Below, piece after piece: positions 39,504 to 48,312 of a stretch of DNA of 64,000 nucleotides. Every line of letters starts with the position of its first letter. The first letter of the stretch is position 1. The stretch is from positions 1-64,000 of the forward strand of contig JAEYQV010000130.1 of the NCBI GenBank assembly GCA_023409835.1, given 5' to 3'. The position numbers and the translations under genes were made by a program. Source of the stretch: Bacillota bacterium (GTDB lineage: Bacteria > Bacillota > Clostridia > Lachnospirales > Lachnospiraceae). Under the pieces are notes generated by a model. It ran no database searches and was not told the origin of the DNA. It saw nothing but the letters and a program-made list of their open reading frames with translations.

Positions 39504-41267
39504 ATGAGCAAAGGCACCATAAAAAAAGTAGCCGGGCCGTTGGTAGTTGCGGAGGGAATGCGTGATGCGAACATGTTTGACGTGGTTCGTGTAAGCAGCC
39601 AGCGTCTGATTGGTGAAATTATTGAAATCCATGGCGACCAGGCCTCCATACAGGTATATGAAGAGACCTCCGGACTTGGACCGGGAGAACCGGTGGAATC
39701 CACCGGCGCACCCTTAAGCGTGGAATTAGGACCTGGCTTGATCGGCAGTATTTTTGACGGAATCCAGCGTCCGTTAGTGGATATTATGGAGGCAACCGGC
39801 ACCAACCTTAAGCGCGGTGTTGAGATTCCCTCTCTGAACAGAGAGAAGAAATGGCATTTTGTACCCGTAATGAAAGCCGGTGATGCAGTGGAGGAAGGAG
39901 ACATCATCGGAGCTGTTGCGGAGACAGACATTGTTACACAGAAAATCATGGTACCGAAAGGTATTAAGGGAATCTTAACCTCCATTCAGGAAGGAGATTA
40001 TACCGTTACGGAAGCAATAGCCACCGTGGAAAAGGCGGATGGCACCATAGAAGAGCTGAAGCTGATGCAGAAGTGGCCGGTTCGTATCGGCAGACCCTAT
40101 AAACAGAAGCTGTCTCCGGACAAGCCCCTGGTAACCGGCCAGCGCGTTATCGATACCCTGTTCCCGATTGCAAAGGGTGGTGTTGCTGCAGTTCCGGGAC
40201 CCTTCGGAAGCGGGAAGACGGTAGTTCAGCATCAGCTGGCGAAATGGGCAGAAGCGGATATCGTGGTTTATATCGGCTGCGGTGAGCGCGGTAACGAGAT
40301 GACCGACGTATTAAATGAATTTCCGGAGCTGAAGGACCCTAAGACCGGTAAGTCCCTGATGGAACGTACGGTCCTGATTGCAAACACCTCCGATATGCCC
40401 GTGGCAGCCCGTGAGGCTTCCATCTATGTCGGAATCACCATAGCCGAATATTTCCGTGATATGGGCTTCTCCGTAGCATTGATGGCGGACTCCACCTCCC
40501 GTTGGGCAGAAGCACTTCGTGAGATGTCGGGACGTCTGGAGGAGATGCCCGGTGAAGAGGGTTATCCCGCATATCTTTCCAGCCGCTTAGCACAGTTCTA
40601 TGAGAGAGCAGGAAGAGTAATCTCCTTAGGTAAGGAGGGCAGAGAGGGTGCATTATCCGCCATCGGTGCGGTATCACCTCCGGGCGGAGATATCTCCGAG
40701 CCCGTATCCCAGGCAACCTTACGTATCGTAAAGGTATTCTGGAGTCTGGATGCCAATCTGGCTTACCGGAGACATTTCCCTGCCATCAACTGGCTGACCA
40801 GCTATTCCCTATATAATATGGGTAAGTGGTTTAATAATAACGTAAATGAGAAATGGATGGAATACAGGGATCGTCTGATGAAGCTCTTAAATGATGAAGC
40901 TGAGCTGGACGAGATCGTTAAGCTGGTCGGTATGGATGCTTTATCCGCTCCTGACCGTCTGAAGTTAGAGGCTGCCCGGTCCATCCGTGAGGACTTCCTT
41001 CACCAGGATGCGTTCCATGAGGTAGATACCTATACCGAACTGGAGAAGCAGTACCTGATGATGGAGCTGGTATTAACCTATTATGATTTGGCACTGCAGA
41101 GCCTGGGCAACGGAGTCTTAATCGATGCTCTGGTTAAATTACCGATCAGAGAACGGATCGGCCGGTTTAAGTATATCTCCAAGGATAGGCTCCATGAGGA
41201 ATACGATGCGATTGTGCTCACCCTGAATAGGGAAATCAATGACTTAGTACAGAAGGAGGAAGCCTAA
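39504..41267 (+). CDS. ntpA: V-type ATPase catalytic subunit A (plus-strand operon)
   Basis: 587 residues: N-terminal barrel ([19 protein letters not shown]), Walker [56 protein letters not shown] and [13 protein letters not shown]. Catalytic subunit of the head. GCAGGTG lies six bases before ATG 39504, so the frame from 39453 is trimmed. Stop and start of ntpB overlap in TAATG. No intein or insertion. Confidence 0.97.
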   Translation: MSKGTIKKVAGPLVVAEGMRDANMFDVVRVSSQRLIGEIIEIHGDQASIQVYEETSGLGPGEPVESTGAPLSVELGPGLIGSIFDGIQRPLVDIMEATGTNLKRGVEIPSLNREKKWHFVPVMKAGDAVEEGDIIGAVAETDIVTQKIMVPKGIKGILTSIQEGDYTVTEAIATVEKADGTIEELKLMQKWPVRIGRPYKQKLSPDKPLVTGQRVIDTLFPIAKGGVAAVPGPFGSGKTVVQHQLAKWAEADIVVYIGCGERGNEMTDVLNEFPELKDPKTGKSLMERTVLIANTSDMPVAAREASIYVGITIAEYFRDMGFSVALMADSTSRWAEALREMSGRLEEMPGEEGYPAYLSSRLAQFYERAGRVISLGKEGREGALSAIGAVSPPGGDISEPVSQATLRIVKVFWSLDANLAYRRHFPAINWLTSYSLYNMGKWFNNNVNEKWMEYRDRLMKLLNDEAELDEIVKLVGMDALSAPDRLKLEAARSIREDFLHQDAFHEVDTYTELEKQYLMMELVLTYYDLALQSLGNGVLIDALVKLPIRERIGRFKYISKDRLHEEYDAIVLTLNREINDLVQKEEA

Positions 41268-42640
41268 TGCCAAAGGAATATAGAACAATACAAGAGGTTG
41301 CAGGTCCTCTGATGCTGGTACAGGGAGTTGAAAACGTAGCCTTTGACGAACTGGCGGAGATTGAGCTGGCGAATGGCGATAAGCGGCGCTGCAGAGTCCT
41401 GGAGATCGACGGCAGCAATGCGCTGGTGCAGCTCTTTGAAAGCTCTGCCGGTATCAATCTTTCCAACAGCAAGGTACGTTTCTTGGGCAGAAGCATGGAG
41501 CTGGGTGTATCCGAGGATATGTTAAGCCGTGTATTTGACGGTCTGGGACGTCCGATCGACGGCGGCCCGGAGATCTTGCCTGAGAAGCGTCTCGATATCG
41601 CCGGACTTCCGATGAATCCGGCAGCCAGAAATTATCCACAGGAATTCATCCAGACAGGTGTATCGGCAATTGATGGTCTGAATACCCTGGTTCGCGGACA
41701 GAAGCTTCCGATCTTCTCGGCCAGCGGTCTGCCCCATGCGGAGCTGGCAGCACAGATTGCACGTCAGGCTAAGGTGCGGGGAACCACAGAGCCCTTTGCG
41801 GTTGTATTTGCTGCGATGGGTATTACCTTCGAGGAAGCGAACTTCTTCACAGAGTCTTTCCGTGAAACCGGTGCAATTGACCGTACGGTAATGTTCATCA
41901 ACCTGGCGAATGACCCGGCAGTAGAACGTATCTCCACCCCCCGAATGGCATTGACTGCCGCAGAATATTTAGCTTTTGAAAAGGATATGCATGTACTGGT
42001 TATCCTTACCGATATTACGAACTATGCAGATTCTTTACGTGAGGTATCGGCTGCCCGGAAGGAAGTACCCGGCCGCCGCGGATACCCCGGATATATGTAT
42101 ACGGACCTGGCTTCCCTGTATGAGAGAGCAGGACGTAAGAAGGGCAAGGCAGGAAGTATCACTATGATCCCCATCCTGTCCATGCCGGAGGATGATAAGA
42201 CCCATCCGATTCCGGACTTAACCGGATATATCACAGAGGGTCAGATTATCTTAAGCCGTGATCTTTACCGTCAGGGCATCAAGCCTCCGATTGACGTTCT
42301 TCCCTCCCTGTCCCGTCTGAAGGATAAGGGTATCGGTGAAGGCAAAACCAGAAGAGACCATGCCAATACGATGAATCAGATCTTTGCCGCTTATGCAAGA
42401 GGTAAGGAAGCGAAGGAGCTGATGGTGGTTCTTGGTGAAGCGGCATTAACGGATATTGATAAGCTGTATGCGAAGTTTTCGGATGCCTTTGAGAAGGAAT
42501 ATGTATCCCAGGGTTATACAACCAATCGTGATATCGAAGAGACCTTAAATCTTGGCTGGAAGCTGTTATCCATTCTTCCGAGAACGGAGCTGAAGAGAAT
42601 CAAGGATGAGCTGTTAGACGAATATTACGGCAAACAGTAG
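41267..42640 (+). CDS. ntpB: V-type ATPase subunit B (plus-strand operon)
   Basis: 457-residue non-catalytic head subunit. It has the usual degenerate P-loop ([15 protein letters not shown]), [18 protein letters not shown] and [21 protein letters not shown], and ends in [17 protein letters not shown] precedes the ATG. Alternates with A in the hexameric head. Confidence 0.97.
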   Translation: MPKEYRTIQEVAGPLMLVQGVENVAFDELAEIELANGDKRRCRVLEIDGSNALVQLFESSAGINLSNSKVRFLGRSMELGVSEDMLSRVFDGLGRPIDGGPEILPEKRLDIAGLPMNPAARNYPQEFIQTGVSAIDGLNTLVRGQKLPIFSASGLPHAELAAQIARQAKVRGTTEPFAVVFAAMGITFEEANFFTESFRETGAIDRTVMFINLANDPAVERISTPRMALTAAEYLAFEKDMHVLVILTDITNYADSLREVSAARKEVPGRRGYPGYMYTDLASLYERAGRKKGKAGSITMIPILSMPEDDKTHPIPDLTGYITEGQIILSRDLYRQGIKPPIDVLPSLSRLKDKGIGEGKTRRDHANTMNQIFAAYARGKEAKELMVVLGEAALTDIDKLYAKFSDAFEKEYVSQGYTTNRDIEETLNLGWKLLSILPRTELKRIKDELLDEYYGKQ

Positions 42641-42654
42641 AGGGGGACTTAACA

Positions 42655-43332
42655 TTGGCTAAGACACAGGTTAATCCTACCAGAATGGAGCTGACAAAGC
42701 TTAAGAAAAAGCTTGCCACAGCAACCCGCGGACATAAGCTGTTAAAGGATAAGCGGGATGAGCTGATGAGACAGTTTCTCGATATGGTCCGTGAGAATAA
42801 AGTTCTGAGAGAAAAGGTAGAGGCCGGAATTAAGGCTGCAAATAAGAACTTTCTTCTGGCCAGATCGGCTATGGCCGATGAGGTCATTAACGTATCACTG
42901 ATGGCGCCCAGACAGGAGGTATATCTGGAGGCTGCCACGCGTAATGTTATGAGCGTAGATATTCCGGAGTTCGAGTACAAAACGAAGACACCGGATGAGC
43001 ACGATATCTATCCCTATGGCTTTGCCTTTACCTCCAGTGATCTGGATGATGCGGTAAAATCCCTTCAGGATATTCTGCCGGATATGCTCCGTCTTGCTGA
43101 GGTTGAGAAATCCTGTCAGCTGCTGGCGGCGGAGATTGAGAAGACCAGACGTCGTGTAAATGCACTGGAGCATGTCATGATCCCGGAGATGAAGGAGAAG
43201 ATTAAATTCATCGTCATGAAGCTGGATGAGAATGAACGAAGCACTCAGATCCGCTTAATGAAGGTGAAGGATATGATGCTGGAGCAGGCTCACCATTATA
43301 AGGAGCGATACCAGGGCTCCACAGAGAGTTAG
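42655..43332 (+). CDS. ntpD: V-type ATPase subunit D (plus-strand operon)
   Basis: 225-residue rotor shaft with TRMELTKLKKKLATATRGHKLLKDKRDEL and EKTRRRVNALEHVMIPEMKEKIKFIVMKLDENERS, the conserved coiled-coil ends. Starts with TTG 42655 after AGGGGGA; no ATG fits. Last gene of the plus operon. A minus-oriented repeat and a terminator-like hairpin lie in the following gap. Confidence 0.95.
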   Translation: MAKTQVNPTRMELTKLKKKLATATRGHKLLKDKRDELMRQFLDMVRENKVLREKVEAGIKAANKNFLLARSAMADEVINVSLMAPRQEVYLEAATRNVMSVDIPEFEYKTKTPDEHDIYPYGFAFTSSDLDDAVKSLQDILPDMLRLAEVEKSCQLLAAEIEKTRRRVNALEHVMIPEMKEKIKFIVMKLDENERSTQIRLMKVKDMMLEQAHHYKERYQGSTES

Positions 43333-43417
43333 CAGGTTAGTAAGACCGGCACATAAACTCACGATAAGAAGTTCACCATAAGAAGATGGGCCCATTTTTT
43401 AACAAAAGCATGGGCTG

Positions 43418-43456
43418 AAACCGGATTGTCTGCCTGTGGCAGTCAACCGCTAATAA
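43418..43456 (-). repeat. Dispersed terminator-associated repeat, copy 4
   Basis: On the minus strand it reads TTATTAGCGGTTGACTGCC...GGCAGACAATCCGGTTT, nearly identical to the consensus. It adjoins the hairpin 43460-43501 and points against the flanking plus-strand genes. Confidence 0.8.
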
Positions 43457-43459
43457 GAA

Positions 43460-43501
43460 AAGGAAGGGAGTCTTGCAGCTAAAGTCAAGGCTCCCTTCCT
43501 T
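43460..43501 (-). terminator. Strong terminator hairpin, best tail on minus strand
   Basis: AAGGAAGGGAGTCTTG pairs with CAAGGCTCCCTTCCTT (16 pairs, one wobble). On the minus strand it is followed by TTCTTATT and the repeat; on the plus strand only TTGTT follows. It lies between two plus-strand genes, so it may act for ntp operon 2 read-through or be part of a mobile terminator-repeat unit. Confidence 0.65.
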
Positions 43502-43557
43502 GTTATCGCAAAAGTGCTGTAACTCTTAAAGAGATATTTCGTTCCTCTCGGATATGC

Positions 43558-43586
43558 TTGACGAAGGTTACACAAACCTTTAAACT
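43558..43586 (+). promoter_or_regulatory. Promoter of FNR-like gene with palindromic spacer
   Basis: TTGACG (43558-43563), a 17-bp spacer and TAAACT (43581-43586). The whole spacer is the inverted repeat AAGGTTACACAAACCTT (six-base arms), a likely repressor or regulator site occluding the promoter. It is not the TTGAT-N4-ATCAA FNR box. Confidence 0.6.
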
Positions 43587-43670
43587 AATGAATCATAGAG
43601 GAATGACAATCGTTTAATCATTCATTATTCGATACAAGGAAATGTACATAAATGATAAAAGAGGTGGAAT

Positions 43671-44390
43671 ATGGAGACTAGTTGCCATTGTGATGGATGT
43701 GAAGATAGGCTGTGCATGCACAAGATACCGATTTTGTCATCGCTGAGTAAAGAAGATCTTGTAAAAATCTCAGCCATGATTACTCATCACATATTCAAAA
43801 AGGGGGAAATCCTGCTGCGCGAGGGTGACCGTACGGATTATATTGTCATAATCCATGAGGGCAGCGCCAAAGCATATAAGACAACAGCTGACGGAAGAGA
43901 GCAGATATTGTATGTATTTACGGAGGGGGATTTCTTCGGGGAGCAGAATTTGTTCCGAAACAATGAAGCCACCTATACTGTGGAAGCCTTGCAAACCTTA
44001 AAAACCTGCCATTTATCAAAGGCTCAGTTTGAGCAGCTGCTGTATCATTACCCCGGAATAGCGTTAAAGATCATTGATGAGTTGGGGAGCCGTATGACGA
44101 GGCTGGAGACAGCTTTGCAGAGCATGGGAGTTCGCAATGTGGATAACAGAATTGGTGGTATATTATTGGAATTTGCAGCTAAGTACGGTTCGGAGGAACC
44201 GGCCGGAACAATCATACGCCTGCCGCTCAGCCGGGAAGGAATCGCTAACTATCTTGGGGTAGCCAGGGAAACGGTCAGCAGAAAGTTAAGCCAGCTGGAG
44301 AATGAGGGAATCATACTATCACGGAGCAATAAAGAGATTATCATTCTAAATCACGGTGCTTTGCTGAATTTAGCTGGAGACACTGTGTAA
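43671..44390 (+). CDS. FNR-like Crp-family transcription regulator
   Basis: 239 residues: a cyclic-nucleotide-binding-like barrel (GEILLREGDRTDYIVIIHEG), a dimer helix, and a C-terminal HTH with the FNR-type recognition helix VARETVSRKLSQL. The N-terminal Cys cluster (C5, C7, C10, C15) plus Cys113 in LKTCHLSKAQFE mimic the four [4Fe-4S] ligands of FNR (C20, C23, C29, C122). Oxygen or redox sensing through an Fe-S cluster is inferred. Directly upstream of rubrerythrin, on the same strand. Confidence 0.88.
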   Translation: METSCHCDGCEDRLCMHKIPILSSLSKEDLVKISAMITHHIFKKGEILLREGDRTDYIVIIHEGSAKAYKTTADGREQILYVFTEGDFFGEQNLFRNNEATYTVEALQTLKTCHLSKAQFEQLLYHYPGIALKIIDELGSRMTRLETALQSMGVRNVDNRIGGILLEFAAKYGSEEPAGTIIRLPLSREGIANYLGVARETVSRKLSQLENEGIILSRSNKEIIILNHGALLNLAGDTV

Positions 44391-44406
44391 ATAGCGCACA
44401 GAGTAT

Positions 44407-44435
44407 TTGGACTTTTTCTTTATCTTTTGTAATAC
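44407..44435 (+). promoter_or_regulatory. Candidate rubrerythrin promoter
   Basis: TTGGAC (44407-44412), a 17-bp T-rich spacer and TAATAC (44430-44435) lie 48 bases before the rbr ATG, indicating transcription separate from the regulator gene. Confidence 0.5.
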
Positions 44436-44483
44436 ACCTCCTGTTTTGGGGAATACTGATAAAAAACATTTGGAGGTATCACT

Positions 44484-45083
44484 ATGGCAGTTGATTTTAA
44501 GAATAGCCAGACGAAAGATAATCTGATGAGAGCCTTTGCAGGGGAAAGCCAGGCAAGAAACCGTTATACCTTTGCTGCATCCCAGGCGAAGAAGGTACAC
44601 CAGCATGTGATTGAGTATGTTTTTAAATTTACCGCGGATCAGGAGAAGGAGCACGCCGAGATTTTTTATCATCATCTTAAGGAGCTGTCAGGTGAAAATA
44701 TACTTGTGGACGGGGCATATCCGGTAGATATATCAGATAATCTGATCGATCTGCTGCGTAGGGCCCAACATAACGAATATGAGGAATATGACCCGATATA
44801 TAAACAGTTTGGGGATATTGCCAAGGTAGAAGGATTTCCCAAAATAGCAGCCAGCTTCCATATGATTGCAGGAATTGAGAAGACCCATGGGGATCGCTTT
44901 GCCAGGTTTGCACAGATGCTGGAGGAGAATAAGCTGTATGTTTCGGAGGTGGAAACCGGCTGGCTCTGTTTGAACTGCGGATATGTCCATTGGGGCAAGG
45001 AAGCACTGAAGGAGTGTCCGGTATGTCACCATGATCAGGGATATTTCATCCGGGTCGAGCTGGCACCCTTCCAAAATGCATAA
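44484..45083 (+). CDS. rbr: Rubrerythrin
   Basis: 199-residue peroxide-scavenging enzyme of anaerobes. The N-terminal ferritin-like four-helix bundle binds the di-iron centre through AFAGESQARNRY, ADQEKEHAEIFYHH and GIEKTHGDRF. The C-terminal rubredoxin domain has CLNCGYVHWG and CPVCHHDQGYF. Reduces H2O2 using rubredoxin or NADH reductase electrons. TTTGGAGG precedes the ATG. Its place next to an FNR-like sensor makes an oxidative-stress module. Confidence 0.96.
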   Translation: MAVDFKNSQTKDNLMRAFAGESQARNRYTFAASQAKKVHQHVIEYVFKFTADQEKEHAEIFYHHLKELSGENILVDGAYPVDISDNLIDLLRRAQHNEYEEYDPIYKQFGDIAKVEGFPKIAASFHMIAGIEKTHGDRFARFAQMLEENKLYVSEVETGWLCLNCGYVHWGKEALKECPVCHHDQGYFIRVELAPFQNA

Positions 45084-45104
45084 AAGAACACAGAAATAAC
45101 ATGG

Positions 45105-45159
45105 AATCCGGACTACAGAGGCTGATTGCATAACTTCGATCAGCCTCTAAGCCCGGATT
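45105..45159 (+). terminator. Hairpin terminator after rbr
   Basis: An outer AATCCGG/CCGGATT (45105-45111/45153-45159) and an inner AGAGGCTGAT/ATCAGCCTCT (45117-45126/45139-45148) form a long two-part stem, followed by ATTAC with only a short T run. Confidence 0.65.
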
Positions 45160-45244
45160 ATTACATGCCATATATTATGAGTTCATGCGAAACACTGATA
45201 TAGTAATAGATACTATATAACATAGAAAAATATACTATAACATA

Positions 45245-45298
45245 TTGACATCAGGTCTCTATCGATTTATAATAAATTCAAACCGGTGCTTGCACCGG
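45245..45298 (+). promoter_or_regulatory. Consensus promoter with start-proximal hairpin
   Basis: TTGACA (45245-45250), a 17-bp spacer and TATAAT (45268-45273) match the sigma-A consensus exactly. CCGGTGC-TT-GCACCGG (45283-45298) follows at the expected start of the transcript. TTTGATTATCAAA (45317-45329) is a further palindrome, but its half-site spacing is too short for a standard FNR box. Confidence 0.8.
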
Positions 45299-45369
45299 AT
45301 TCCTTTAGATTAATACTTTGATTATCAAAATACATTTTTGTTACGTAAGAGTACAGTATAAGGAGAGAG

Positions 45370-46428
45370 ATGAGAGATATGATGCCATTAAGAATTGGAG
45401 AACTGATTGCAAAATACCCGATTATACAGGGCGGGATGGGTGTGGGAGTAAGCCGATGGAGACTTGCCGGTTCAGTAGCTAAGGAAGGCGGAATCGGTAT
45501 CATATCTACGGCTCAGATTGGATATGATGAACCTGACTTTGATAAGAACCAGATCGAAGCCAATCTGGCTGCAATTAAGAAGCATATAGATATGGCGAAA
45601 CAGTATGCCGAAGGAGGTGTCATAGGGGTTAATATTATGGTCGCCACAAAGCAGTTTGAGAGATACGTTAAGGCTGCCTGCGAAGCCGGTGCGGATGTCA
45701 TTATATCAGGAGCAGGACTCCCCATAGCACTTCCGGAGCTGGTAAAGGGTTATCAGACAAAGATTGCTCCGATTGTATCCAGCCTACGGGCAACCAGTGT
45801 GATCCTAAAAATGTGGGACAGAAAATACCATACGACAGCGGATTTTATCGTCATTGAAGGCCCCAGAGCAGGGGGACATCTTGGATTTACGAAGGAACAG
45901 CTGGAGCATATGGATACCCTGGATTATGATGCTGAGATAAAAAGCATAATCGAATATAAAAAGGAATACGAGGAAAAATATCAAAGAAGTATTCCGGTAA
46001 TTGTTGCCGGAGGCATCTATGACAGGGATGATATCCGCCACGCGATGTCTCTGGGGGCAGATGGGGTTCAGATTGCCAGCCGGTTTGTCGTAACGAAGGA
46101 ATGTGATGCCAGTGAGGAATATAAACAGGCTTATCTGAATGCAAGGAAGGAGGATATAGAGATTGTAATCAGCCCGGTTGGAATGCCGGGTCGTGCCATT
46201 AAGACACCCTTCCTGAAAAAGGTTGCTTCTGCACGGATACCGGTTAATAAATGCTTTCATTGCCTAGAGCATTGCAATCCTAAGGAAACTCCTTACTGTA
46301 TCACCAAGGCATTGATAGAGGCCGTGAAAGGGAATACGAAGGAAGGTCTGGTCTTTTGCGGAGACAATGTCCATCGTCTGAAGGAAATGACCACAGTGAA
46401 GGATATCTTTCAGGAGCTGGTATTCTAA
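45370..46428 (+). CDS. NPD/FabK-like FMN enzyme (nitronate monooxygenase family)
   Basis: 352-residue TIM-barrel flavoprotein: IIQGGMGVGVSRWRLAG, GVNIMVA, GADVIISGAGLP, EGPRAGGHLG with the family histidine, IPVIVAGGIYDRDD and LGADGVQIASRFV. Related enzymes oxidise nitronates or reduce enoyl-ACP (FabK); the sequence alone does not decide. The C-terminal KCFHCLEHCNPKETPYC segment has four cysteines that could bind a metal or Fe-S cluster and is not part of the basic barrel. Downstream of rbr but with its own strong promoter. Confidence 0.85.
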   Translation: MRDMMPLRIGELIAKYPIIQGGMGVGVSRWRLAGSVAKEGGIGIISTAQIGYDEPDFDKNQIEANLAAIKKHIDMAKQYAEGGVIGVNIMVATKQFERYVKAACEAGADVIISGAGLPIALPELVKGYQTKIAPIVSSLRATSVILKMWDRKYHTTADFIVIEGPRAGGHLGFTKEQLEHMDTLDYDAEIKSIIEYKKEYEEKYQRSIPVIVAGGIYDRDDIRHAMSLGADGVQIASRFVVTKECDASEEYKQAYLNARKEDIEIVISPVGMPGRAIKTPFLKKVASARIPVNKCFHCLEHCNPKETPYCITKALIEAVKGNTKEGLVFCGDNVHRLKEMTTVKDIFQELVF

Positions 46429-46519
46429 CCGAGCTGCTGCTATTACGCTACAAAATTATATAAAATAAGTAAACTAGACTGATGAAGTTCATGATATAAT
46501 ATACCAATCAGTAATAATT

Positions 46520-46590
46520 AAGGTTATTCTGAAACCGCTCCGGGTATCTGAGGATACTTCCCATTAGGGGGCGGATTACGGGATAGCCTT
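46520..46590 (+). other. Rod-like structured RNA candidate
   Basis: AAGGTTAT (46520-46527) pairs with ATAGCCTT (46583-46590). Inside it CCGCTCC (46535-46541) pairs with GGGGCGG (46568-46574), and GTATC-TGAG-GATAC (46544-46557) caps the rod. No T tract follows, so a terminator is unlikely. No riboswitch family recognised. Confidence 0.45.
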
Positions 46591-46703
46591 ATTCCTGTAA
46601 TGTTGGATATTTATATACTACCGGCTTTCATAAAACTGTGACTCGAATCACAGAATATATTCCTGTTGCATTTTATGCTTATACTGAGCAGAAACCAATC
46701 TAT

Positions 46704-46771
46704 AGTTACTGATTCGGATAAAAAGCAAGAAGAAGCTAGTTACTGATTCGGATAAAAAGCTGGAAGAAGCA
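46704..46771 (+). repeat. 34-bp tandem duplication
   Basis: AGTTACTGATTCGGATAAAA begins at 46704 and again at 46738. The two 34-base units differ at only a few positions (CAAGAAGAAGCT against CTGGAAGAAGCA). Confidence 0.85.
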
Positions 46772-46876
46772 TTTCCTTTGGGAATAATCTTGAAAGGATG
46801 AATTTCCGGAAGGAAAAGGATACGAAATCCCTGGAAAACATATAATAGAAATACTTAGAAAAATGGAGGAAATACA

Positions 46877-48274
46877 ATGGAAAAATATCAGGTTGGTGTA
46901 ATAGGACTAGCAGTAATGGGTAAAAATCTGGCCCTGAATATAGCCGAGCACGGTTACTCTGTAGCGGTATATAACCGTTCACCGGAGAAAACAGAGGAAT
47001 TATTAAAGGAAGCGGGAGGTGAACATCTCAGGGGAACCTATTCCCTGAAGGAATTAGTTGAGGTACTGGAGGTACCCAGAAGAATTATTCTGATGGTGAA
47101 GGCCGGTGAAGCGGTGGATGACACCATCCGGCAGCTGCTCCCACTGATGGAACAGGGAGACTTAATCATGGACGGTGGTAATTCCAATTATACGGATACG
47201 ATTCGCCGAAGCAGGATGCTCTCCGAAGGCGGATATTATTATATGGGAACCGGCATCTCAGGAGGAGAGGAGGGAGCCCGAAGGGGTCCCGCTATTATGC
47301 CCGGTGGAGAGATGGAAGCCTACAGAAGGATGGAGAGTATTCTTACGGATATTTCAGCCAAGGTAGGAAGCGAGCCCTGCTGTACCTATATTGGGAAGGA
47401 TGGTGCGGGACACTTCGTCAAGATGGTTCATAACGGAATTGAATATGCGGATATGCAGTTGATCTGTGAAGCCTATGATATTCTTAAGCAGCTAATCGGA
47501 CTAACACCGCCGGAATTTCATGAGGTATTTACAGATTGGAATAAGGGAGAGCTTAATAGCTATCTGATTGATATCACTGCGGATATATTCACGAAGAAGG
47601 ACCCAGAGACCGGCAATTATCTCGTCGATATGATCCTGGATAAGGCAGGGCAGAAGGGTACGGGTAAATGGACCGGACAGCTCTCTCTGGAGCTTGGTGT
47701 ACCGACACCAACGATTACGACCGCAGTATATCAAAGATATCTCTCCTCAATGAAGGAGGAGAGAATAAAAGCAAGCCGGAGCCTAAAGGGACCAAAGAAT
47801 CCGGATTTAAAGTCTAAGGATATGATAGAAGCGGTGCGCAGAGCACTCTATGCAAGTAAAATTTGCTCCTATGCCCAGGGCTTCGGCTTGCTACGGGAAG
47901 CCTCCCTAAAATACGATTGGAACCTTAAGCTGGGAGAGATAGCAAAGATCTTCCGCGGTGGCTGTATTATACGGGCCCAGTTCCTTAATCATATCAGTAA
48001 TGCCTATGACAGAAATGGGGAACTTGAGAATCTTCTGCTGGAGGACTATTTTCGGGATATTGTCGGGCAATATCAGGTAGAGTGGAGAGAAGTTGTAAAG
48101 CTTGCCATCTCAGCAGGTATTGCAATCCCCGGCTTTACAAGTGCTCTTTCTTATTATGACAGCTATCGCAGTGAGCAGCTGCCGATGAACCTTATGCAGG
48201 CGCAAAGGGATTACTTCGGGGCTCATACCTATCAGAGAATTGATCGGGAAGGGACATTCCATACTCAGTGGTAA
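46877..48274 (+). CDS. gnd: 6-phosphogluconate dehydrogenase, decarboxylating
   Basis: 465 residues. The N-terminal NADP site is [27 protein letters not shown]. It also has [29 protein letters not shown], the catalytic Lys in [17 protein letters not shown], and [11 protein letters not shown]. The dimer tail is present ([12 protein letters not shown]). Converts 6-phosphogluconate to ribulose 5-phosphate and CO2, giving NADPH. Ribosome site GGAGG. Heads an operon with zwf 38 bases downstream. Confidence 0.96.
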   Translation: MEKYQVGVIGLAVMGKNLALNIAEHGYSVAVYNRSPEKTEELLKEAGGEHLRGTYSLKELVEVLEVPRRIILMVKAGEAVDDTIRQLLPLMEQGDLIMDGGNSNYTDTIRRSRMLSEGGYYYMGTGISGGEEGARRGPAIMPGGEMEAYRRMESILTDISAKVGSEPCCTYIGKDGAGHFVKMVHNGIEYADMQLICEAYDILKQLIGLTPPEFHEVFTDWNKGELNSYLIDITADIFTKKDPETGNYLVDMILDKAGQKGTGKWTGQLSLELGVPTPTITTAVYQRYLSSMKEERIKASRSLKGPKNPDLKSKDMIEAVRRALYASKICSYAQGFGLLREASLKYDWNLKLGEIAKIFRGGCIIRAQFLNHISNAYDRNGELENLLLEDYFRDIVGQYQVEWREVVKLAISAGIAIPGFTSALSYYDSYRSEQLPMNLMQAQRDYFGAHTYQRIDREGTFHTQW

Positions 48275-48312
48275 ATTAGATAAAATAGCAAAGAACAGAA
48301 GGAGGTGTTCTT

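Larger units (their letters stand above)
46429..46876 (+). other. Long leader/intergenic region before gnd
   Basis: 448 bases without a gene. It contains a rod-like inverted-repeat fold (46520-46590), a CTGTGAC/CACAG imperfect palindrome near 46635, a 34-bp tandem duplication (46704-46771), and a TATAAT box at 46841-46846 close to gnd that lacks a clear -35. Confidence 0.6.

Noticed and set aside
43386..43416. GCCCAT/ATGGGC hairpin as the terminator of ATPase operon 2
   Set aside because: The six T residues lie in the loop, not after the stem, so it does not fit a Rho-independent terminator.
45317..45329. TTTGATTATCAAA as an FNR box
   Set aside because: Half-sites are one base apart instead of four, and it lies downstream of the promoter rather than at -41.
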